A stretch of 10,321 bases of DNA from an uncultured Clostridia bacterium. GTDB lineage: Bacteria > Bacillota > Clostridia > TANB77 > CAG-508. Numbering within the stretch: the first letter of the stretch is position 1; each line of letters starts with the position of its first letter. Below are positions 5,616-10,321 of the stretch, in pieces. Where the stretch lies: contig CALXJO010000030.1 in the NCBI GenBank assembly GCA_944388645.1, forward strand, positions 1 through 10,321. The letters run 5' to 3'. Made by a program: the position numbers and the translations under genes. The notes beneath the pieces are model-generated. The model was not told the origin of the DNA and did no database searches. It worked only from the letters and a program-made list of their open reading frames with translations.

Positions 5616-6797
5616 TTAATGATATATTAAACTTGGATGACTTGTATATTGTAATGGGTCAACTCTATAACCTTTACTACTTCCTCCTATATATACTTCA
5701 TAATGTAAGTGTGGTCCAGTTGAAACTCCTGTATTTCCTGATACAGCAATTTGCTGTCCTGTACTTACAACATCTCCAGCTCTAACATTAAATGCTGATA
5801 AATGTCCAAATGCTGTATAGTAGCCATTACCATGGTCTATTTTTATATAATTTCCATAACCCGATACATATCCTGCTAAAATTACTTTTCCACTTGCAGG
5901 TGCATATACAGGTACATAACTTACTCCTATATCTATTGCTCCGTGGTTTGTTGAAGCCCCTGCAGTTGGTGCAGTTCTATTTCCAAATATAGATGTTATT
6001 ATATTATAGTTATATGAAAGTGGCCATTCTAATACCCCTTCAAAGCTTCCCTCATACTTACCATTTGCCGCATTATTTGCAGCTTCTTGTCTTCTAATTT
6101 CTTCTTGAGCTTCATCTATTGCATCTTCAAATGCTTGTATTTGTTGTTCTAATGCTTTTTGGTCTTCTGACAAGCTGTCTATTACTTGTTCTTTTTCTGC
6201 TTGTAGACTCTGTAACTCGGTGCTCTTCTTTTCTTGTTCTGCTTTAACAGTTTGTACTTCTGCTCTATTTGATTCTAGTTCTGCTTTATCTGCTTCAAGT
6301 TGTGCTTTCTTTTCTTCTAGTTCATTTATTAAGGCTGTATCTGCCTCAACTATTTGTTGAACTATTGAATAGGTAGATAAAAAATCAAATAAATCAGCTG
6401 AATTAAATAATAAATCTAAGTAAGAAGTATCTCCTAATTCATAGAATGCGACCATTCTTTGTTTTAATAAATCGTCTTTTTCTTCAATTTCTGCTTCTTC
6501 TTGCTTTATTTCTGCCTCTTTAGTATCTATAGAGTTATTTAAGTCGTCTAGTTGTGTATTTAATCTTGCAAGTTCACTTTCAACTTCTGCAACTTGGCTT
6601 TTTAAGCTTTCTAATTCACTTTCAGCTGTATCCATTTGTGCATTTACACTGTTTAGCTCATCTTCAGCTTGTGATTTTTTATCATTTAATTCGTCAATAT
6701 CCCTTTGACTTGCTGCATATGTATTTAATATTAGTGATGACATTAATACCAGTGATACAGTTGCTGTAAATAACGTTATTAAAAATTTTTTTCTCAT
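5616..6797 (-). CDS. Secreted coiled-coil M23 (LytM) peptidoglycan endopeptidase, FtsX-proximal copy
   Basis: A 393-residue exported protein with a clear cleavable signal peptide (1-29, cleavage near TYA/AS). A Glu/Leu/Ala-rich coiled coil covers about 31-240, interrupted at 114-160 by the hook-like segment YLDLLFNSADLFDFLSTYS region shared with its paralogue (27 of 47 residues identical there). The M23 domain follows at about 257-385 with His285 and Asp289 (HGAID), His332 and the HLH pair 363/365 (GPHLHYEV), so zinc binding and catalysis should be intact. By family and position, 34 bp after ftsX, it is the most likely hydrolase controlled by FtsEX, comparable to PcsB or CwlO elsewhere, although those carry CHAP or NlpC/P60 domains. 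I chose ATG 6797: AAAGGAGAG precedes it by about seven bases, whereas the upstream in-frame ATG at 6818 has no ribosome site and would overlap that purine run. Confidence 0.92.
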   Translation of the reverse strand: MRKKFLITLFTATVSLVLMSSLILNTYAASQRDIDELNDKKSQAEDELNSVNAQMDTAESELESLKSQVAEVESELARLNTQLDDLNNSIDTKEAEIKQEEAEIEEKDDLLKQRMVAFYELGDTSYLDLLFNSADLFDFLSTYSIVQQIVEADTALINELEEKKAQLEADKAELESNRAEVQTVKAEQEKKSTELQSLQAEKEQVIDSLSEDQKALEQQIQAFEDAIDEAQEEIRRQEAANNAANGKYEGSFEGVLEWPLSYNYNIITSIFGNRTAPTAGASTNHGAIDIGVSYVPVYAPASGKVILAGYVSGYGNYIKIDHGNGYYTAFGHLSAFNVRAGDVVSTGQQIAVSGNTGVSTGPHLHYEVYIGGSSKGYRVDPLQYTSHPSLIYH

Positions 6798-6831
6798 AGG
6801 TTTCTCTCCTTTTTTCATTTTTTATTACATT

Positions 6832-7737
6832 TTATACTTGTAAATATTTTCTCATAGATATTGAACTTCCAAGTGTACCTATTCCAATTCCTAAGCCCAA
6901 ATATACTATTACTAATAATGATATCATATCTGAGAATCCTAATAAGCTCATTCCCATTCTATTTAATAATGCTGAATCTGCCATTGCATTTGTTATTAAA
7001 CTATAAGCAATTCCTAATACTACTATTGATATAATTGCTGCAGCAATACCTATTATTATACCTTCTATAACAAATGGCCATCTAATAAAGCTATCTGTTG
7101 CACCTACATATTTCATTATAGATATTTCTTTTCTTCTTGCATGAACTGTTAATTTGATTGTATTTGCTATAATGAATATAGATATTAAGATTAATAATGT
7201 TAATATTACAGCTGAAACAATTCTTACTCCATTTGCTATAGTTACTAAACCATTAATTGTAGTATCACTGCTTTCTACATCATAAACATTTTCTAGACCA
7301 TTTAATTGTTCTATAACCTGCTCACTTAAGCTTAAGTCTGTTAATGTAACTATATATGAAGCTCTAAATGGATTATCTTCATCCCATCCTGCAAGCAATG
7401 CTTGTTTATCTTTTAGCTTTTCTCTTACTTGGTTTAATGCTTCTGCCTCAGAAACAAATGTAACTGTATTTACTCCATTTATTTGTCTTATTTGTTCCCC
7501 CATTTGTGTGACCTGTGTATCTGTTGCTTCTTTTTCTATAAATACTTGTATTCCTTGTTGTTCTTCTAGAGTTTGTACTGCATTATTTAAATTCTGTATA
7601 ATCATAAAGAACAATCCAAAAATCAACATGGTTGCACACATTATTGCAAGTGAAGCACCTGATGATTTTTTGTTATGAAATACGTTTCTAAATCCTTCTC
7701 CTAATAAATAACCTACTATACTATGCTTCACCGTCAT
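6832..7737 (-). CDS. ftsX: Cell-division ABC transporter-like membrane subunit FtsX
   Basis: A 301-residue type VII ABC membrane protein. Four transmembrane segments are visible: about 27-49, 172-194, 224-248 and 271-292. A large extracytoplasmic loop of about 120 residues (50-170) lies between the first two and is the region that holds the hydrolase partner in other FtsX proteins. The cytoplasmic segment RRKEISIMKYVGATDSFIRW (201-220) is the family signature and contacts FtsE. FtsEX does not transport; it transmits ATP hydrolysis through the membrane to activate cell-wall hydrolases. Start ATG 7737 has AAGGTGG just upstream and overlaps the ftsE stop by 17 bp, indicating translational coupling. 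An in-frame GTG at 7755 would add six residues but has no ribosome site. The two M23 genes follow on the same strand. Confidence 0.95.
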   Translation of the reverse strand: MTVKHSIVGYLLGEGFRNVFHNKKSSGASLAIMCATMLIFGLFFMIIQNLNNAVQTLEEQQGIQVFIEKEATDTQVTQMGEQIRQINGVNTVTFVSEAEALNQVREKLKDKQALLAGWDEDNPFRASYIVTLTDLSLSEQVIEQLNGLENVYDVESSDTTINGLVTIANGVRIVSAVILTLLILISIFIIANTIKLTVHARRKEISIMKYVGATDSFIRWPFVIEGIIIGIAAAIISIVVLGIAYSLITNAMADSALLNRMGMSLLGFSDMISLLVIVYLGLGIGIGTLGSSISMRKYLQV

Positions 7738-8404
7738 ACCCACCTTTTTTATCACTTATTATATTTCCGTTTTCTATACGAATAACTCTTTTGTTCATTC
7801 TATCTACTATATCTTTTGCGTGTGTAGCAACAACTAAAGTTGTTCCTCTTAAATTTATTTCATTTAAAAGCCTCATTATATCCCAAGCTGTATCTGGATC
7901 TAGGTTTCCTGTTGGCTCGTCTGCAATTAGCATAGCAGGGTTGTTTACTAAAGCTCTAGCAAGTGCAACTCTTTGTTGCTCTCCTCCAGATAATTCGTTT
8001 GGATATACATTTGCTTTGTCTGAAAGTCCTACCATTGCTAATACCATTGGTACTTGTCTTCTTATGTGTTTTGGTGTGGCTCTTACAATATACATTGCAA
8101 ATGCTACATTTTCAAACACAGTTTTATCAGGTAATAATCTAAAGTCTTGAAAAACAACTCCCATACTTCTACGTAAATATGGTACTCTTTTAGGTTTTAA
8201 AAATGTTGTGTCTCTTCCATTTATTATTATATTTCCTGATGTTGGTTCTTCTTCTTTTAATATTAGTTTTATTAATGTTGATTTTCCAGAACCAGAACTT
8301 CCTACTAGAAAGGCAAAGTCGCCCTTATTTATTACAAAACTTGCATTATGTACTGCTTCTGTTCCAGTATCATATACCTTAGAAACATTTCTAAACTCTA
8401 TCAT
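7721..8404 (-). CDS. ftsE: Cell-division ATP-binding protein FtsE
   Basis: A 227-residue ABC ATPase with every motif intact: Walker A GSSGSGKST (35-43), Q-loop Gln86 in VVFQDFRLLPDKT, signature LSGGEQQR (138-145), Walker B MLIADEPTGNLDP (158-170, catalytic Glu163) and H-loop His195. The FQDFRLLPDKT segment is characteristic of FtsE rather than of LolD or other MacB-like ATPases, and the adjacent ftsX confirms it. It acts as a dimer on the cytoplasmic face of FtsX. ATG 8404 has GGAGA six to seven bases upstream, and a good sigma-A promoter begins about 45 bp before the start codon, so this is the first gene of the FtsEX-M23 transcription unit. Confidence 0.97.
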   Translation of the reverse strand: MIEFRNVSKVYDTGTEAVHNASFVINKGDFAFLVGSSGSGKSTLIKLILKEEEPTSGNIIINGRDTTFLKPKRVPYLRRSMGVVFQDFRLLPDKTVFENVAFAMYIVRATPKHIRRQVPMVLAMVGLSDKANVYPNELSGGEQQRVALARALVNNPAMLIADEPTGNLDPDTAWDIMRLLNEINLRGTTLVVATHAKDIVDRMNKRVIRIENGNIISDKKGGYDGEA

Positions 8405-8447
8405 TTTTTATCTCCTTGATTATTTTATTGCTATTTTCTTCTTATTT

Positions 8448-8476
8448 ATCATAACAATAAACGACATTAATTGCAA
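8448..8476 (-). promoter_or_regulatory. Sigma-A promoter of the ftsE operon
   Basis: On the minus strand TTGCAA (8471-8476), a 17-base spacer and TATGAT (8448-8453) form a housekeeping promoter, strengthened by an extended -10 TG one base before the hexamer. The expected start, near 8441, gives a leader of about 37 bases before ftsE. It sits directly downstream of the transketolase terminator, as expected for an independent unit. Confidence 0.65.
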
Positions 8477-8483
8477 TACCGTT

Positions 8484-8536
8484 TTAACAAAAAAATAGCA
8501 AATTAAGTATGTTTTCCTCACTTATTCTGCTATTTT
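8484..8536 (-). terminator. Intrinsic terminator of the transketolase operon
   Basis: On the minus strand, AAAATAGCAGAATAAGT (8520-8536) pairs with 8492-8508 at 16 of 17 positions, counting one G-U pair, around a loop of roughly ten bases. The stem runs into seven consecutive T residues. It lies about 60 bp after the transketolase stop codon and before the ftsE promoter, so it separates the two units. Confidence 0.75.
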
Positions 8537-8551
8537 CTTTGTTTTTCTCAC
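8511..8551. repeat. Short 11-bp direct repeat upstream of ftsE
   Basis: GTTTTCCTCAC (8511-8521) and GTTTTTCTCAC (8541-8551) match at 10 of 11 positions, start-to-start 30 bp. The first copy forms the loop side of the terminator. A second pair, TTCACAA-like words, occurs at about 8561-8580. In such AT-rich sequence these may be chance; a regulatory role is only possible. Confidence 0.25.
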
Positions 8552-8594
8552 TTTTTTAAAATTCACAAAAATTTCACAATTTTTTTGTTTCTCT

Positions 8595-9545
8595 TTAACT
8601 GTTTTTTACTACTTCTACTATAGAATTACAGTCAATTTTAAAATGTCTCATTAATTCTTCTGCTTTTCCAGATTCTCCAAAAGTATCTTTTATTCCCATT
8701 CTAATAACTTTTGCTGGATAATTTTCTGATAATACTTCACAAACAGAACTTCCAAGTCCTCCATATATGCTATGGTCTTCTATTGTAATAATTTTCTTTG
8801 TTTCTTTTGCACATTTGATAATAAGTTCTTTATCGATTGGCTTTATTGTATGCATGTCTATAACTCTAATGTTTATTCCTTCTTTTTCTAAGTTTTCTTT
8901 TGCTTTTAATGCTTCTTGGACTGTTACACCTGTTGCAATTATGCTTGCATCAGTTCCGTTTCCTATTTGTATTCCTTTTCCTATTTCGAATTTAATATTA
9001 TTTTCTTTTACAAATTCTTCATCATATATTATTGGTGTAGCAAGTCTGCAAAGTCTTATATAAAATGGTCCTTGTATTTTTGAAACTTCTTTAATTACCC
9101 ATTTTGTTTGTACATCATCTGATGGACTTATTACTCTCATATTAGGAAGCATTCTCATCATGCCTATATCTTCTAGCATTTGGTGTGTTGCTCCATCTTC
9201 TCCTACTGTTATACCTGCATGTGTTGCACATATTTTTACATTTGCATTTGTATGAGCTATTGTGTTTCTTACTTGGTCATAACTTCTTCCTGATGCAAAT
9301 ACCGCAAATGTGCTGGCATAAGGTATTTTGCCAAAAGTGCTAAGACCTGCTGCTGTTCCCATCATGTCTTGCTCTGCAATTCCAATATCGAAAAATCTAT
9401 CTGGAAATTTCTTTGCAAATATGGATGTTTTTGTAGCAGATGAAAGGTCAGCATCTAATACTACCACATTTTCATTTTCTTCTCCTAGTTTTGCTAAGGC
9501 TTCACCATAGCTTTGTCTTGTTGCTATTTTTTTATCTAAAACCAT
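8595..9545 (-). CDS. Transketolase, C-terminal subunit
   Basis: A 316-residue protein equal to the pyrimidine-binding and C-terminal domains of transketolase, which with the neighbouring subunit moves two-carbon ketol units between sugar phosphates in the non-oxidative pentose phosphate pathway. The catalytic Glu58 in DIGIAEQDM activates the thiamine diphosphate cofactor. His109 (ATHAGITVGEDG) and His121 (ATHQ) match active-site histidines of one-chain transketolases. The C-terminal domain starts near residue 190. ATG 9545 has AGGAGG seven bases upstream and overlaps the preceding gene by 10 bp, so the two halves are made together, consistent with a heteromeric enzyme. A 1-deoxyxylulose-5-phosphate synthase is unlikely because that enzyme is one longer chain. 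The exact sugar substrates cannot be read from sequence. Confidence 0.93.
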   Translation of the reverse strand: MVLDKKIATRQSYGEALAKLGEENENVVVLDADLSSATKTSIFAKKFPDRFFDIGIAEQDMMGTAAGLSTFGKIPYASTFAVFASGRSYDQVRNTIAHTNANVKICATHAGITVGEDGATHQMLEDIGMMRMLPNMRVISPSDDVQTKWVIKEVSKIQGPFYIRLCRLATPIIYDEEFVKENNIKFEIGKGIQIGNGTDASIIATGVTVQEALKAKENLEKEGINIRVIDMHTIKPIDKELIIKCAKETKKIITIEDHSIYGGLGSSVCEVLSENYPAKVIRMGIKDTFGESGKAEELMRHFKIDCNSIVEVVKNS

Positions 9546-10321
9546 ATTTTTTCCTCCTTACCAGGTAGTTCATGGATATTATGTTCTATTTTATCTGCTT
9601 CTAGTTTAAGTTCTTTCATAGCTCTATTATATTCTTCTTCGTTTGGTGCTTTTCCATGCCACTCTGCCTTATTTTCCATAAATGAAACACCTTTACCTTT
9701 AACTGTTTCTGCGATTATTATACTTGGCATTCCTTTTGTTTGTTTGGCTTGCTCAAAACTTGAAATAAGCATTTCTATGTCATTACCATTGCACGAAATT
9801 ACATTAAATCCAAAAGATTCCCATTTACTTCTTAAACAATCTAGGGCTTTTACTTCTTCTACAGTTCCGTCTATCTGTAAGCCATTAAAATCTAAAATTA
9901 CACATAAGTTATCTAAATGATATTTATTTGCAGTCATTGCCGCTTCCCAAATTTGCCCTTCTTCTATTTCTCCATCTCCTAATATGCAATAAATTCTACA
10001 ACCAAGGCTATCCATTTTAGATGCAATTGCCATTCCGTTTGCAATAGAAAGTCCTTGTCCTAGTGAACCTGTAGACATATCTAATCCTGGTAATTTTTCC
10101 ATATCTGGATGACCTTGAAGTCTGCTTCCTAATTTTCTAAAAGTTTTTAGTTCTTCTTTTTCTATATAACCCTTTTCTGCCAAAGCCCCATATAAAGCTG
10201 CAACTGCATGTCCTTTAGATAAGACTAACCTATCTCTTAAATTTGATTTTTCATCTTTTGAATCAATATTCATTTGGTTAAAGTATAATACTGCCATAAT
10301 GTCTGCTATAGATAAGGCTCC
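9536..10321 (-). CDS. Transketolase, N-terminal (thiamine diphosphate-binding) subunit (partial, 5' end missing)
   Basis: The reading frame runs off the right edge: the residues before the internal Met at 10297 (GALSIADI) already match the family's GGSLSxxD(I/L) start region, so that Met is not the beginning. In the visible 261 residues the cofactor site is clear: SKGHA near the start, RLQGHPD, STGSLGQGLSIANG and the Mg-thiamine diphosphate motif beginning ILGDGEIEEGQIWEA and ending at the conserved Asn of DFNGLQIDG. Full-length subunits are about 270-280 residues, so only some 10-20 are missing. It pairs with the C-terminal subunit encoded by the overlapping next gene. Its promoter lies outside the window. 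Confidence 0.92.
   Translation of the reverse strand, partial: GALSIADIMAVLYFNQMNIDSKDEKSNLRDRLVLSKGHAVAALYGALAEKGYIEKEELKTFRKLGSRLQGHPDMEKLPGLDMSTGSLGQGLSIANGMAIASKMDSLGCRIYCILGDGEIEEGQIWEAAMTANKYHLDNLCVILDFNGLQIDGTVEEVKALDCLRSKWESFGFNVISCNGNDIEMLISSFEQAKQTKGMPSIIIAETVKGKGVSFMENKAEWHGKAPNEEEYNRAMKELKLEADKIEHNIHELPGKEEKIWF

Noticed and set aside
5575..5620. Promoter for the second M23 gene (TATAAT-like word in the hairpin)
   Set aside because: No acceptable -35 hexamer lies 16-18 bases upstream; in such AT-rich sequence a lone TATAAT is weak evidence.
4280..6797. One of the M23 proteins as SpoIIQ, the forespore engulfment partner
   Set aside because: SpoIIQ is shorter, has a membrane anchor without a 200-residue coiled coil, and is not normally next to ftsX; the coiled-coil layout fits an FtsEX partner better.
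7791..8150. Plus-strand open frame of 119 codons inside ftsE
   Set aside because: Antisense shadow of the ABC ATPase; no ribosome site or family feature.
1..10321. CRISPR array, tRNA or rRNA genes, transposase genes
   Set aside because: No regularly spaced repeats, no cloverleaf or rRNA-like sequence, and no transposase motif seen on either strand.

Overview
This is an AT-rich window in which all eleven genes lie on the minus strand, so transcription runs from high to low coordinates. A complete spoIIAA-spoIIAB-sigF cluster with spoIID marks an endospore-forming member of the Bacillota. The very low GC, the two-subunit transketolase and the FtsEX/M23/S41 gene order suggest a Clostridia-type anaerobe rather than a Bacillus, but genus and species cannot be read from the sequence.

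Right edge to 8595: two genes for a split transketolase, N-terminal (TPP-binding) subunit then C-terminal subunit. The first gene is cut by the window edge. They overlap by 10 bp and are followed by a convincing intrinsic terminator (8492-8536).

8476 to 2875: a sigma-A-type promoter drives ftsE and ftsX, which overlap by 17 bp. They are followed by two paralogous secreted proteins, each with a long coiled coil and a C-terminal M23 (LytM) peptidase domain with intact zinc ligands, and then a membrane-anchored S41 (CtpA/CtpB-type) protease. This looks like a divisome or elongasome peptidoglycan-hydrolysis module: FtsEX is the transmembrane ATP-driven regulator, the coiled-coil M23 proteins are its likely hydrolase partners, and the S41 protease may process envelope or sporulation proteins.

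2874 to 2529: a gene-free stretch of about 346 bp. It holds a 211-bp nested inverted-repeat element (2650-2860), a perfect Spo0A-box heptamer (2629-2635) and a sigma-A-like promoter (2561-2589) in front of spoIIAA.

2528 to 1: spoIIAA (anti-anti-sigma), spoIIAB (anti-sigma kinase), sigF (forespore sigma factor), and 9 bp later a spoIID-type engulfment lytic transglycosylase that runs off the left edge. Tight spacing suggests one operon, which is unexpected for spoIID because in the studied model it is a late, mother-cell gene.

The most interesting points are the sigF-spoIID coupling, the promoter architecture upstream of spoIIAA, two different large palindromic elements sitting in the two roomiest spacers, and the pair of probably active FtsEX-linked M23 hydrolases. 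I saw no RNA genes, CRISPR array, insertion sequence with a transposase, or frameshifted gene.
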